Source of the DNA: a bacterium 1XD21-70
Lineage (GTDB): Bacteria > Bacillota > Clostridia > Lachnospirales > Lachnospiraceae
Length of the DNA: 64,000 nucleotides
NCBI GenBank assembly: GCA_003669055.1
Contig: RAYB01000016.1
Location: 55,843 to 119,842 of the forward strand
Reading direction: 5' to 3'
The translations under genes and the position numbers were made by a program. Shown piece after piece: positions 34,095 to 44,264 of this stretch. The notes below the pieces were generated by a model that was not told the origin of the DNA, did not search any database, and saw only the letters and a program-made list of their open reading frames with translations. The first letter of the stretch is position 1. Each line of letters begins with the position of its first letter.

Positions 34095-35210
34095 ATGGAA
34101 AAAATATTATATATAGCGGTCAGTTCCCAGACCGGCGGGGCTCCCAGGCATATTCTGGACGCACTGAAAAATGCAAGGGAATGTGGATATGAGATATATG
34201 TTGCCGTGCCAAATGACGGGGATTACTATCCTTGGTTTGAGGAATACGCTGCGGGTATGCTGAATGTTAGCCTAAAACCATATTCTATCCGTTCCTTGCT
34301 GGCTTTGCGCCGGTACGTGCGGGAACATGGCATCCGGCTGGTGCATTCCCATGGGAAGGGGGCGGGAATGTATGCCCGCCCTTTAAAGGTTTTGTGCCCG
34401 GGAATCCGGGTGGTGCATACGTTTCATGGCGTACATGTGGAGCAGTACGGGAGCCTGACAAGGATTTTTTATTGTCTGATTGAGCGGGGGCTGAAAGTTT
34501 TTACAGACCGCTTTATCTGTGTGTCGCAAGGGGAGCAGGGGGAGGCGCTGCGCCTGGGGTTTGCGGTAAAAAAGCGTACAAGGGTGATTGGGAACGGGAT
34601 TGACCCGGAGGTGTACGCCAATGCGACTGCGGACAGGAGCCGCTACCTGAAGGAATTTGGCTTCCCACAGGATGCCTATGTGATCGGGTGCGTGGCAAGG
34701 CTGGAGCAGATTAAAGGCATTGGCTATTTGCTGGGGGCAATGGAAGAACTGGTTAAAAAATATCCCCAGTGCAGGCTGCTGCTTGTAGGGGACGGGCCTG
34801 ACAGGGAAAAAACAGAAAGCCAGATCCGCAAAGCAGGGCTGGGGGATGCAGTGCGGATTGCAGGATTCCGGTATGACGTGCCGCAGCTGCTGAAGGTGTT
34901 TGATGTGTTTGCATCTGCATCTCTGAAAGAGGGGCTGCCGTATACGCTGATGGAAGCCCTGGCATCAGGAACCCCGGTAGTGGCGACGGATGTGACGGGG
35001 AACCGTGATGTGATAACAGACCATCAGACCGGGTTGTTGGTGGAGCCCAAAGCCGCGGATGCGATCTATATAGGTTTATGCTATGCCAAGGAGCATCAGC
35101 AGGAATGCCAAAGATGGGCAGAAAACGGAAAAAGGCTGGCCAGAGAAAGTTTTACAATCCAAAAATCGTGGGAAAACCTGGTTCAGGTTTACAGTCAGGT
35201 TATTTTTTGA
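34095..35210 (+). CDS. Glycosyltransferase family 4
   Basis: A 371-residue GT-B enzyme starting MEKILYIAVSSQTGGAPRHIL at ATG 34095. The substrate loop HSHGKGAGMYARPLKVL, the VIGCVARLEQIKGIGYLL segment, and SASLKEGLPYTLMEALASGTPVVATDVTG show the family. It is one base after the previous gene's stop codon, so the genes form an operon. Acceptor and donor are not known. Confidence 0.92.
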   Translation: MEKILYIAVSSQTGGAPRHILDALKNARECGYEIYVAVPNDGDYYPWFEEYAAGMLNVSLKPYSIRSLLALRRYVREHGIRLVHSHGKGAGMYARPLKVLCPGIRVVHTFHGVHVEQYGSLTRIFYCLIERGLKVFTDRFICVSQGEQGEALRLGFAVKKRTRVIGNGIDPEVYANATADRSRYLKEFGFPQDAYVIGCVARLEQIKGIGYLLGAMEELVKKYPQCRLLLVGDGPDREKTESQIRKAGLGDAVRIAGFRYDVPQLLKVFDVFASASLKEGLPYTLMEALASGTPVVATDVTGNRDVITDHQTGLLVEPKAADAIYIGLCYAKEHQQECQRWAENGKRLARESFTIQKSWENLVQVYSQVIF

Positions 35211-35244
35211 CATTCTTACAGGAATATTAAAGAAATTGTAATTA

Positions 35245-35274
35245 TTGACATGTCGGAAAAGGACAAATTATGAT
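35245..35274 (+). promoter_or_regulatory. Internal promoter before the dehydratase gene
   Basis: TTGACA at 35245-35250, 18 bases, TATGAT at 35269-35274. It lies in the 90-base gap before the next gene and suggests separate transcription. Confidence 0.65.
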
Positions 35275-35299
35275 ATACTAAGTCTAATAAGATGGGTCA

Positions 35300-37234
35300 A
35301 TGAATAAATCACGGGAGTATGGAAAAATGGCTTATATGAAAAAAAACGAAGAAAATGCTGTAAGAGGGAACAGCGTAAATTTAATGGAAAAATATTTGCC
35401 CAAAAACAAACGGGTACGGATGATTGTTTTGATGTTTGCAGATGCCTGTGTCGTGATGCTGGCATCTTTTTTGGGTCTGCTGATTCGCTTTGACCTGGAT
35501 ATAGAGAAAATAGAAGGGCGTTATCTCGAGGCAATTTGTGGATACCTCCCGTTTTACATAGCGGCTACCCTGATTATATTTTTGCTGATGCGTATGTATG
35601 CCACGATGTGGAGCGTGGCGGGCATCCGGGAGGTGATTTATATCCTGTGGGCCTGCGGCCTGGCTTCGCTGGTTCAGGTGACGGGAATGACATTTTTGGT
35701 ATACAAAGTGCCGCGGAGTTATTTCCTGCTTTCGTTTGCGGTATTGTATGCGGGGGAAGTATTCGTCCGGCTTTCTTACCGTATTTTTATGACGGTATTT
35801 CCGGGAAGGGCGGGAAATGAAGGGAAACGGATCCTGGTTGCCGGAGCCGGAAGTTCGGGGGCGGTTATTTTAAAAGAGATGACTACCAGCAGGCTGGCGG
35901 ATGGGAATGTCGTGTGCTTTGTGGACGATGATAAGAACAAGGCCGGGAAATATCTGGGCGGGATCCCTATTGCCGGGAACAGGAATGATATTCCGGCATT
36001 GGTTAAGAAATACCATGTGGATGAGATCTATATCGCTATGCCTGCCGCATCGGCAATGCAGAGAAAGGAAATTATCGAGATCTGCCGGGAAACCGGGTGC
36101 GGGATCAAGACGCTGCCGGGTATTTACCAGCTGCTGAACGGCGAGGTCAGTGTTGCAAGGCTGAGGGAGGTTCAGATTGAAGACCTCCTGGGCAGGGATC
36201 CTATCCGCGTAGACTTAGATGAGATTATGGGATATGTAGGCGGGAAGACGGTGATGGTTACCGGCGGGGGAGGTTCTATCGGAAGTGAACTGTGCCGGCA
36301 GGTGGCAAGCCACGGTGCCAGGCAGCTGATCATCTTTGATGTGTATGAGAATAATGCATATGATATCCAGCTGGAACTGCGGGAAAAATATCCGGATCTG
36401 GATCTGGTGGTGCTGATCGGTTCCGTGCGGAATACTCACCGGATTGAAAGCGTATTTGAGAAATACCGCCCGGATATCGTATACCATGCCGCTGCCCACA
36501 AGCATGTGCCGCTGATGGAAGACAGCCCTAATGAGGCCATCAAGAATAATGTGTTCGGCACCTATAAGACAGCAAGGGCAGCAGACAAATATGGGACGGA
36601 ACGTTTCGTGCTGATTTCCACGGATAAGGCGGTGAACCCGACGAATATCATGGGGGCGTCCAAGCGGATGTGTGAGATGGTGGTACAGATGATGAATGCC
36701 CGTTCCCGCACAGATTTTGTGGCAGTCAGGTTTGGGAACGTGTTAGGCAGCAACGGGTCGGTCATCCCGCTGTTCAAGCGCCAGATCGAGCAGGGCGGGC
36801 CGGTGACCGTGACGCATCCGGATATAATCCGTTATTTTATGACGATCCCGGAGGCAGTATCGCTGGTGCTGCAGGCAGGTGCATATGCCAAGGGCGGTGA
36901 GATCTTTATCCTGGATATGGGGGAACCGGTGAAGATTCTGGATCTGGCAAAGAATTTGATCCGCCTGTCCGGATACAAGCCGGATGAAGATATCAAAATT
37001 GAGTTTACCGGGCTGCGTCCCGGGGAAAAATTGTATGAGGAGTTGCTGATGGGGGAAGAGGGGATGCAGGACACCCCCAATAAACTGATACATATCGGCA
37101 AGCCGATTGAGTTTGACAAGGACAGGTTTGAGGAACAGCTGGCCAGCCTGTATGAGAAGGCGAACCAGGATCCGGAGGATATCCGGGAGGAAGTAAAAAG
37201 GATCGTACCGACCTATCAGCCTCCCAGGAACTGA
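35300..37234 (+). CDS. CapD/WbpM-type membrane nucleoside-diphosphate-sugar 4,6-dehydratase
   Basis: A 644-residue protein with four N-terminal transmembrane helices (about residues 40-165), a first Rossmann domain (LVAGAGSSGAVILKEM, about 180) and a catalytic SDR domain with TGGGGSIGSELCRQV (about 315). The active site resembles WbpM/PglF, with STDKAVNPTNIMGASKR in place of the usual YxxxK. Such enzymes convert UDP-GlcNAc to a 4-keto-6-deoxy sugar, the start of diacetamido- and amino-deoxy sugar routes. ATG at 35300; a second in-frame ATG at 35330 is possible. The dedicated aminotransferase is not in the window. Confidence 0.92.
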   Translation: MNKSREYGKMAYMKKNEENAVRGNSVNLMEKYLPKNKRVRMIVLMFADACVVMLASFLGLLIRFDLDIEKIEGRYLEAICGYLPFYIAATLIIFLLMRMYATMWSVAGIREVIYILWACGLASLVQVTGMTFLVYKVPRSYFLLSFAVLYAGEVFVRLSYRIFMTVFPGRAGNEGKRILVAGAGSSGAVILKEMTTSRLADGNVVCFVDDDKNKAGKYLGGIPIAGNRNDIPALVKKYHVDEIYIAMPAASAMQRKEIIEICRETGCGIKTLPGIYQLLNGEVSVARLREVQIEDLLGRDPIRVDLDEIMGYVGGKTVMVTGGGGSIGSELCRQVASHGARQLIIFDVYENNAYDIQLELREKYPDLDLVVLIGSVRNTHRIESVFEKYRPDIVYHAAAHKHVPLMEDSPNEAIKNNVFGTYKTARAADKYGTERFVLISTDKAVNPTNIMGASKRMCEMVVQMMNARSRTDFVAVRFGNVLGSNGSVIPLFKRQIEQGGPVTVTHPDIIRYFMTIPEAVSLVLQAGAYAKGGEIFILDMGEPVKILDLAKNLIRLSGYKPDEDIKIEFTGLRPGEKLYEELLMGEEGMQDTPNKLIHIGKPIEFDKDRFEEQLASLYEKANQDPEDIREEVKRIVPTYQPPRN

Positions 37235-37255
37235 GACAGACAAGGGGAATGCAGG

Positions 37256-38215
37256 ATGCCGGAAGTATCTGTTATCATGAGCACATATAATGAAAAGCTG
37301 CAATACCTCACAGAGGCGATAGAGTCTGTCAGGGCACAGACATTTCAGGATTTTGAATTCATCATAATCCTGGACAATCCGCAGAATGAGGAGATCCGCG
37401 AATGTGTTTTCCAATACGCGAAGAAGGATCCGAGGATCCGGGTGATTCAGAATGATGACAACCTGGGGCTTACCAAGAGCCTCAATAAGGCGATCCAGGC
37501 GGCAAACGGCATATACATGTCGAGGATGGATGCTGATGATATCATGGCAGATGTTTGCCTGGAGCGGGAATTGGAGGAAATAAAAAGCAGGAAGCTGGAT
37601 TTCGTCTCCGCATCACGGGTGAATATCGATGAGCAGGGGCGAAGGATTGGCACCTATATCAATGATTTTTCCTCCAAGCAGATCAGGAGGCTGCTTCCGT
37701 ATGACAACAGCGTGACACATCCGAGTGTCATGGTGTGCCTGGAACTGGTGCGCAAGGAAGGCGGATATCGGGAGATACCTGCCTGTGAGGACTATGATTT
37801 GTGGCTGCGGCTGCTGTTTCGCGGCTGCCGGATGCGTATCCTGCCGGACGTGCTTTTGCAGTATCGTGTAAGGGCGGAAGGGATATGCGGCAGCGATCCG
37901 TACCGCCAATATCTGTCCCGGCGGTTTTTGCGTGTTTTATGCAAAAAAGGCAGGAAAAATCCGGGAGCCTGGGAGGATGCCGGGGCATTTGGCCGGTTTA
38001 TCCGCAGGCAGGACACTTCCCAGAAGAAGAGGATACGTTTTAATAAGGCATATGAGATAATGTATCAGGGTTTTCGTAGTTTTGGCGGCAGGAAGTACGG
38101 GAATGGGGCGTTGCTGCTTTTGCGGGCATTCTGCCTGGATATTGAGGCGGCAGGTGTATTTTTGGAGAAGATTGGGTACTGGATGAGGAAGAGGATGGTT
38201 CAGAGATATTTGTGA
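37256..38215 (+). CDS. Glycosyltransferase family 2
   Basis: A 319-residue GT-A enzyme: VSVIMSTYNEKLQYLTEAIESVRAQT, the DNLGLTKSLNKAI segment, the DXD-type motif SRMDADDIM and, later, CEDYDLWLRLL, which is the acidic catalytic-base region. It uses a nucleotide sugar to extend the repeat unit. GGGGAATGCAGG precedes the ATG at 37256. It is 21 bases after the dehydratase gene. Confidence 0.92.
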   Translation: MPEVSVIMSTYNEKLQYLTEAIESVRAQTFQDFEFIIILDNPQNEEIRECVFQYAKKDPRIRVIQNDDNLGLTKSLNKAIQAANGIYMSRMDADDIMADVCLERELEEIKSRKLDFVSASRVNIDEQGRRIGTYINDFSSKQIRRLLPYDNSVTHPSVMVCLELVRKEGGYREIPACEDYDLWLRLLFRGCRMRILPDVLLQYRVRAEGICGSDPYRQYLSRRFLRVLCKKGRKNPGAWEDAGAFGRFIRRQDTSQKKRIRFNKAYEIMYQGFRSFGGRKYGNGALLLLRAFCLDIEAAGVFLEKIGYWMRKRMVQRYL

Positions 38216-38244
38216 GGATTATGGGGAAAGGCGAGGGGGAAAAG

Positions 38245-39109
38245 GTGAAACATGCATATTTAATAATAGCCCACAAGTGTGACCGGACTTTTAAAACGCT
38301 ATTGCGCTTGTTGGATCATGGGCAAAATGATATATTTATTCATATGGATCAAAAGAATAAAAGTTTTGACCCCGGCAGCCTTGTGTTAGAGAAGAGCCAT
38401 ATTTATTATCCGGACAAACGGATAAAAGTCAATTGGGGGGGGGTATAGCCAGATAAAAGCAGAATTGCTTTTGCTGGCGAAGGCCTATTCCATAGGCGGG
38501 TATAGTTATTACCATTTATTGTCCGGGGAAGATCTTCCTATAAAGAAACAAGAAGAACTCCTGGATTTTTGGGACAGAAATAACGGGAAGGAATTTGTCG
38601 CGTTTGACCAAAAAGAGTTTATTGAACATGACAGAGTGAGTTACTATTACCTTTTTCAGGATAAGATCGGAAGGGAACGGCATTATTTTTTGAGAAAACT
38701 AGACCAGATAAGCGTATTCTTGCAAAAGCGGTTGGGCTTTTGCCGCAATGCCGGCATCAGATTCCAGAAGGGCGCGAATTGGTTTAGTATTTCAAATGAT
38801 TTGGCAGGATATGTGTTATCCATGGAAGGATGGATTCAAAAAACATTTCGCTATACTTTATGCTGTGACGAGGTTTTTTTGCAGACGATTGTTGTTAATT
38901 CTGCGTTTAAGGACAGGTTATACCATAGTGGCTTTGACAATGATTATAGTGCAGTCATGCGATTGATCGATTGGCAGCGTGGTCAGCCGTACACATTCCG
39001 GAAAGAGGATTTTGGGGAATTGGTTAACAGTGATAAGCTGTTTGCGCGGAAATTCCAGGCAGATGTTGATGAAGAAATTATAAAACAGATAGAGGAATAT
39101 TTGCAATGA
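38245..39109 (+). pseudogene. Core-2/I-branching type glycosyltransferase, out of frame at a G9 tract (phase-variation candidate)
   Basis: The product, once in frame, is about 287 residues and resembles beta-1,6-N-acetylglucosaminyltransferases (Branch family): HAYLIIAHKCDRTFKTLLRLLD, IFIHMDQKN, and after the break YSQIKAELLLLAKA, YYHLLSGEDLPIKKQEEL, and the CCDEVFLQTIV segment. The break is a run of nine G at 38435-38443: with nine the frame meets TAG directly after VNWGGV; with eight it reads VNWGGYSQIKAELL, exactly the family motif. I prefer the GTG start at 38245 behind GAGGGGGA, but ATG 38221 is possible. The gene is OFF in this sequence, by slippage or by read error. Confidence 0.85.
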
Positions 39110-39131
39110 AAAAGAGGGTGGATGGACACCC

Positions 39132-40630
39132 TCATTTAAAATGGATGACAACAATATCATCGATGATTATAATACTCCTGCTGTCAGGATATATGGGCAG
39201 GTTATCAGGGAGGCTTGATGGTGCGGATGTAAATGTTTTTTCCCAGCCCAGATAGTTTTTGAGGAAATGGGGAAGTGACCAATTTGTTACATAATGCAGG
39301 GAAACAAGATGGTGAAATTCATCATAGCTTTCTATGACTGACGGGAAATATGGATTTTCACCAATAATACATACAGGCATTTGAGAACGGTACCCATCCA
39401 AGGATTCTACTTCTGTGATGATACGGTTCCAGACGGCAATATTCTGTTCGATAACATGATGACTGGCCATATAGACACCATTGTTATACCATCCCCAAAG
39501 GAAAATCATGCCGCTAAGAGTAACATATGCCATATGTTTCGTAAAAAGCCTTATGGCTTGTTGTGGGAGAAACATAGGGAGGAATAAAAAGATAACTACT
39601 GTCCCATAAAGCATGGCAGTGTATACAGAGTCTTTATCTGCATTTACCATAAAGAAGATCAGGTTTGACGATAGCGGTAACAGCAAAAATAATATAGTAA
39701 GCAACAGCTTATGGGAAATCCCCCGGGCAGTTTTTTTATAGAGATGAATAACTGTCAGGATGGAGAGCAGATAATATATAAAAATCAGAATTCGCAGAAT
39801 GGGGGGGTGCTTATTCCATACAGGTTTTTAAACGGCAGAATAAGAAGTATGCCAAAGGAGTAGGCAGCAGAAAAAAGCAGACTTTTAAAGGAAGGGACGG
39901 TTGCCATATGGTCAATGCCTCTATAGCTGCTTAAGGGTGTATGAAAGAAAGCACAAAACAATTTTGTGAGTGCGAAATACAAAACTAGCCCTAGAAGAAT
40001 GGTAATGCTATCCCATAGAATGGAGCGGATAACCGTTTTACAGGACGAATCATCAGAGAGGTTTTTTATCCAGGATAAAACCAGGATAGCACAGGCAAAA
40101 GGAAGATATGCCTGGTATATTCCTAGAGAAAGGGCAAGTAAAAGGGCAGCGAAAATGCGAAAGGATAAGGCGGCATTCAGGCAAAGGGCAGCACTGCAGG
40201 CAGCAAGAAACAAACTGAGCATGTTAAAATGAAAGGTGTAGCCATAAAGAGCCATAGATGTGGTGGCCGGGAATACAAGCATTAAGGCCGTGACGAATAC
40301 AATAACCGCTTTCGATTCTATCTGGAATGAATATAAGATCAAAAAGGCGGAGCAGGTGATGAAAAAAAATCCTAATAGCAGATTAAACCATGGGAGAAAA
40401 TATACATCACCAAACAAAAGCTTGCATGTATTTACAAGGATGTCTAAAAACCAACGTCCAGAGGATGTTCCGGCACCAGCGTTTCCAGAGATAATGCCCA
40501 TAGTATCATTATTTCCAACCAGATTGCACATGGCATACCCATGAGAAAATAACGTACAAAAAAGAAAGACCCAAAAGATGGTTTTAGCATATTTTAGAAA
40601 ATATTCTTTTGGTGAAAGACAACAAGCCAT
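39132..40630 (-). pseudogene. GtrII-like membrane glucosyltransferase, frameshifted at a C7 tract
   Basis: Two frames on the minus strand together make about 500 residues of a GtrII-type O-antigen/glycan glucosyltransferase with some 10 transmembrane helices. The first part (start ATG 40630, after GGAGGT) includes GNAGAGTSSGRWFLDILVN and LSLGIYQAYLPFACAILVL. It ends out of frame at the seven-base C tract (G7 at 39801-39807 on the plus strand) reading STPPFCEF then stop. With one extra C the frame continues ILRILIFIYYLLSIL and into the C-terminal part (FMVNADKDSVYTAML). It is transcribed against the flanking glycosyltransferase genes. Confidence 0.8.
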
Positions 40631-40734
40631 AGGATATTTACCTCCAAGAGAGTTTATTATTTATTAAGTATAGCAGAAATCAGTATGGAATACAAACAGT
40701 ATTTACATATTAGTCCATTTAAGGGAGAAGCCAA

Positions 40735-41820
40735 ATGGGGAAAAAACATATATGTTTAATTGATTATGATATGTGTGATTGGGGTGGGGTAGAGCAGGTG
40801 ATTGAAAATCTGGGATATGCTTTTTTGGCAGATTATAAGGTGTCAATTATCAGTCTATGTACAGGCTTCCTGAGAGAGTATAACGATGTTTCCTGTTATA
40901 CCATTGTGAATAAGAGAGCCAGGATGAGAGAAATTCTTGTGCAAGGTTATTGGAAACTGATCCATATATTGAACCAAAATCACGTTGATATTGTGATTGT
41001 ATGTGAATCCTGTGCAGGGATGATTGTTACTATGGCGAAGCCCTTTATCAACGCCAAAGTGATATTTGCAGATCATTTGAACTTGCTAAGCGTCTGGCAG
41101 GATAAACCTGTCCGATATATGAGATATTTTAGTTCCAAGTTTTCGGAACATACAGTTACTTTGACAGAAAAGAATAAAGAAGACTATATAAAATATTTTC
41201 ATCTTTCTCCACAAAAGCTGACTGCTATTTATAACTGGATTGATGAAAAGGTATTCACTGCAGCAAAAGAGTATCAAAGCAATGAAAAGAAGATTTTAAC
41301 TGTAGGACGTCTGGAATATGCAAAAGGATATGACCGTTTGCTTGAGATTGCAGAAAATGTATTGCCCCAGCATCCAGACTGGGAGTGGCATATATATGGA
41401 AAAGGAAGCCTGCAGGAAATGCTCAGGCAACAAATTCAACAAAGAGGATTGGGCAGGCAGCTGGTCTTAATGGGAAAATCTGAAAGAATGTTGGAGGAGT
41501 ATAGTAAATATTCAATATTTGCTATGACATCCTATGTGGAGGGGTTGCCGTTGGCGCTGCTGGAAGCAAAGACAAATCACCTGCCGTCAGTTTGCTTTGA
41601 TATATTGACAGGACCTTCAGAGATTATCGAAAACGGAAAAAACGGCTATCTGGTTCAAGACGGGGATATTGGTGATTTTGCAGAAAAGCTGGAAATACTG
41701 ATACAAGATCAATTGTTACGAGAATCTTTTTCTAGCCAGACTATCCAGGGAATAGAAAAATTTCAGAAAGAAAATATAATGGAACAATGGAAGGCTTTGT
41801 TTGGAATGATGCTAAGATGA
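40735..41820 (+). CDS. Glycosyltransferase family 4
   Basis: A 361-residue GT-B enzyme: ICLIDYDMCDWGGVEQVIENLGYAF, the acceptor-side FADHLNLLSVW, the hinge ILTVGRLEYAKGYDRLLEIAE and the donor site MTSYVEGLPLALLEAKTNHLPSVCFD. GGGAGAAG precedes the ATG. It is AT-richer than the earlier transferases, which suggests independent acquisition of this part of the locus. Confidence 0.9.
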   Translation: MGKKHICLIDYDMCDWGGVEQVIENLGYAFLADYKVSIISLCTGFLREYNDVSCYTIVNKRARMREILVQGYWKLIHILNQNHVDIVIVCESCAGMIVTMAKPFINAKVIFADHLNLLSVWQDKPVRYMRYFSSKFSEHTVTLTEKNKEDYIKYFHLSPQKLTAIYNWIDEKVFTAAKEYQSNEKKILTVGRLEYAKGYDRLLEIAENVLPQHPDWEWHIYGKGSLQEMLRQQIQQRGLGRQLVLMGKSERMLEEYSKYSIFAMTSYVEGLPLALLEAKTNHLPSVCFDILTGPSEIIENGKNGYLVQDGDIGDFAEKLEILIQDQLLRESFSSQTIQGIEKFQKENIMEQWKALFGMMLR

Positions 41821-41829
41821 GGGGAAGAG

Positions 41830-42843
41830 ATGGCGAAGTTTAGTGTGCTGATTCCTGTATATAATGCAGAGAAGTATTTGAAAGAATGTATTGAATCTGT
41901 ATTAGGCCAGAATATGGATGATTTTGAGGTTGTTTTGGTAGATGACGGTTCTCTGGATGCGTCTGGTGAGATTTGCGACGAGTATGCATTGCATGATCAC
42001 AGGATTCGGGTAATACACCAGAAAAACCAAGGGCCATTGAAAGCCAGGATCAGGGCATTTCAGGAAGCACAGGGAAAATATGTTATTTATATGGATTCCG
42101 ACGATTTGTGGGACAAAGGGCTTCTATGGAAGGCAGAGGAAATAATTAGGAAATATGATTGCGATATTGTGTCATTTAAGTGGAGATACATGGATGATGC
42201 AGGGGAGTTTATAGAAAAAGAATTTTTGCAGGATTCCCTTGAGGTTATAGAATATAGCATGGAAAAGCTTGTTGCAAAATTTTTGGCGGAGGAAACGGAA
42301 AACTCCTTGTGTAAACGTGCCGTGCGCAGAAAATGTATTGATGCTGTCCAGATGTCTTTATTATCCCAGATAAAAAATATATATCTGGGAGAAGATATGA
42401 TACAATCTTTTGTAATGATTAAAGATTGTAAAAATATGGTTTATTTAGATGCGGCTCTCTATTTTTACCGGATGAATTCCCAAAGCCTTACTCATAATAT
42501 TACTACGAAATCAGCAATGGACATTGCAAAAGCCAGGGAATATTTGCTGGAGATATTAGAAAATACAAAATACAACCAGCCACAATATAAAAAGATGCTA
42601 AAGAAGAATTTTTTGGAGCATTATTTGACAGACATGGTAGGGATAGCAGACCGTTATCCTGTAGGCGAACTGAAAAGAACAGCTTTTGAAATTCAAAAGC
42701 AAAAACTTTACCAAGATACCTTAAAACAAGGCATAGGGAAAGAACTGCCATTAAAGCGCAGGGTTTTGTATTATCTGGAGAAGCGGGGCTGGTGGAAGAG
42801 TTTTTGGATTGTTTCAAAGGTATATAAAAGGCTGGCTTGTTGA
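41830..42843 (+). CDS. Glycosyltransferase family 2
   Basis: A 337-residue GT-A enzyme with KFSVLIPVYNAEKYLKECIESVLGQN, EVVLVDDGSLDASGEICDEYA, the DXD motif in YVIYMDSDDLWDKG, and GEDMIQSFVMI. It starts 9 bases after the previous gene behind GGGGAAGAG, so both are co-transcribed. The linked sugar is unknown. Confidence 0.92.
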   Translation: MAKFSVLIPVYNAEKYLKECIESVLGQNMDDFEVVLVDDGSLDASGEICDEYALHDHRIRVIHQKNQGPLKARIRAFQEAQGKYVIYMDSDDLWDKGLLWKAEEIIRKYDCDIVSFKWRYMDDAGEFIEKEFLQDSLEVIEYSMEKLVAKFLAEETENSLCKRAVRRKCIDAVQMSLLSQIKNIYLGEDMIQSFVMIKDCKNMVYLDAALYFYRMNSQSLTHNITTKSAMDIAKAREYLLEILENTKYNQPQYKKMLKKNFLEHYLTDMVGIADRYPVGELKRTAFEIQKQKLYQDTLKQGIGKELPLKRRVLYYLEKRGWWKSFWIVSKVYKRLAC

Positions 42844-42873
42844 AAAGGACATATAAGTTTACGGCTATTCAAA

Positions 42874-42905
42874 CACAGCCACCAGCTGGCAACACAGTGG
42901 CTGTG
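42874..42905. terminator. Hairpin between convergent genes
   Basis: CACAGCCAC at 42874-42882 pairs perfectly with GTGGCTGTG at 42897-42905. No strong T-run follows on either side, so the termination role is likely but unproven. Confidence 0.55.
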
Positions 42906-42922
42906 CTTGAAAGCGTATTAAC

Positions 42923-44008
42923 CTAATGAAAGAGTACAATTTTTCTGATAATTGGTATATGCTCGGTTACAACTCCGCTTAAAAGGCTGACTGTAAAAGT
43001 AAATACTGTTAAAACAGGGATTGAAATGGCCACAGGGAATGAAAGCGGTGTAATTCCTATAAGCGATAACTTTTCGAGTACAAAGAGGTGGAACATATAA
43101 ATAAAAAATGTACAGCCGGACAGTTTTTCCCATAAATGAGGGTTTTTAACGGAATTAAAAGCTTTACAATATTTGAAGAAGGTGAAAATGGCTATACTCA
43201 TGGCAAGTACATTTGGAGAACCCGGACCGAACCATTTTTCTACACAAGCGCCAGCTGCAATACTGTCCCGAATGGATAGATGGATTGTCAGGTATGCTGC
43301 TATAAGCCCTAGTGCATAAAGGATACGGCGAATTTCTTTTTTGATATCTGTTGTGTTCAAATAGTAACCTAACAAGAAATAGCCAAAGTTACCAGCTAAT
43401 ATATCCAGGTTTAAGCTATTAATTTGTGACTGGGCTGTTTGCAGATGGAACAAATCAGTCAGGCAGGGAACAGAAAACTGAAATATGACCCATAGCAATA
43501 AATAATATTGCAAGCATTGTTTGCTGGCACATATTTGCTGTGCGATTGGAATTAGTATGTAAAAGCCAAGTAATGTTTTGAGAAACCACATATGTAAATG
43601 GCCAGATATAAACCTTCCTATTGATTCTATCAGGAATTCTTTTGTAAATTCTCCGGTGAGCGCATCAATTATTATCCCTTGAAAACCATAAAATGCAGAC
43701 CACACATAAAATAACAGCACCAATTTCAGGATACGTTTCTCTAATGCAATGTTCTTTTTATCTGGGGAAACAAGAAAAAGGCCGCTTAACATAAAGAAAA
43801 CAGGAACAGCGAAACGGGTTAAGCTGTCAAGTGACATCATAACCAGAAATTCGTTGCTATTCATACTTACATCGCTTAGGCAGCCGCCTGAGACATGTAG
43901 CAGGACGATAGAAAAGCATGCGACTACTCTTAGAATATCATAGTTTATAATTCTTTGGGGGGGGGCAGATTCTTTTGTCGGAACAGTATGTGCTTTTTGC
44001 AACATCAT
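42923..44008 (-). CDS. Acyltransferase-3 family membrane protein with 5' poly-C tract (phase-variation candidate)
   Basis: A 361-residue integral membrane acyltransferase (about ten helices) of the kind that O-acetylates surface sugars. It shows the N-terminal NYDILRVVACFSIVLLHVSGG with the conserved His, and the SRF-type region AVPVFFMLSGLFLV. Codons 14-17 are encoded by nine consecutive C residues (G9 at 43957-43965 on the plus strand) giving ESAPPQRII. In this sequence the frame is intact. A gain or loss of one C would end translation before the first helix. GGAGGT precedes the ATG at 44008. Confidence 0.88.
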   Translation of the reverse strand: MMLQKAHTVPTKESAPPQRIINYDILRVVACFSIVLLHVSGGCLSDVSMNSNEFLVMMSLDSLTRFAVPVFFMLSGLFLVSPDKKNIALEKRILKLVLLFYVWSAFYGFQGIIIDALTGEFTKEFLIESIGRFISGHLHMWFLKTLLGFYILIPIAQQICASKQCLQYYLLLWVIFQFSVPCLTDLFHLQTAQSQINSLNLDILAGNFGYFLLGYYLNTTDIKKEIRRILYALGLIAAYLTIHLSIRDSIAAGACVEKWFGPGSPNVLAMSIAIFTFFKYCKAFNSVKNPHLWEKLSGCTFFIYMFHLFVLEKLSLIGITPLSFPVAISIPVLTVFTFTVSLLSGVVTEHIPIIRKIVLFH

Positions 44009-44264
44009 TATTTACCTCCATGATTTAAGTGTTATTATTTTCTGTAGAAATTATATCATACATGAAAAGAGTTGTGTTGATTTTTTTATCTGTTTTGCTT
44101 GTGGGAAGAAACAGTTTGTGTTAGACTTTTGAATATGAGTTTTTGCAGGCAGGAATAAAACTTTTGAATAGATAAAATAATATAGGGGAGTTGCTGTCTA
44201 TGATTTGCCTTGTCTTAATTGGAGGTAATACATAAGAACTGTTTGCAGGAAGGGGATAAGGGGA

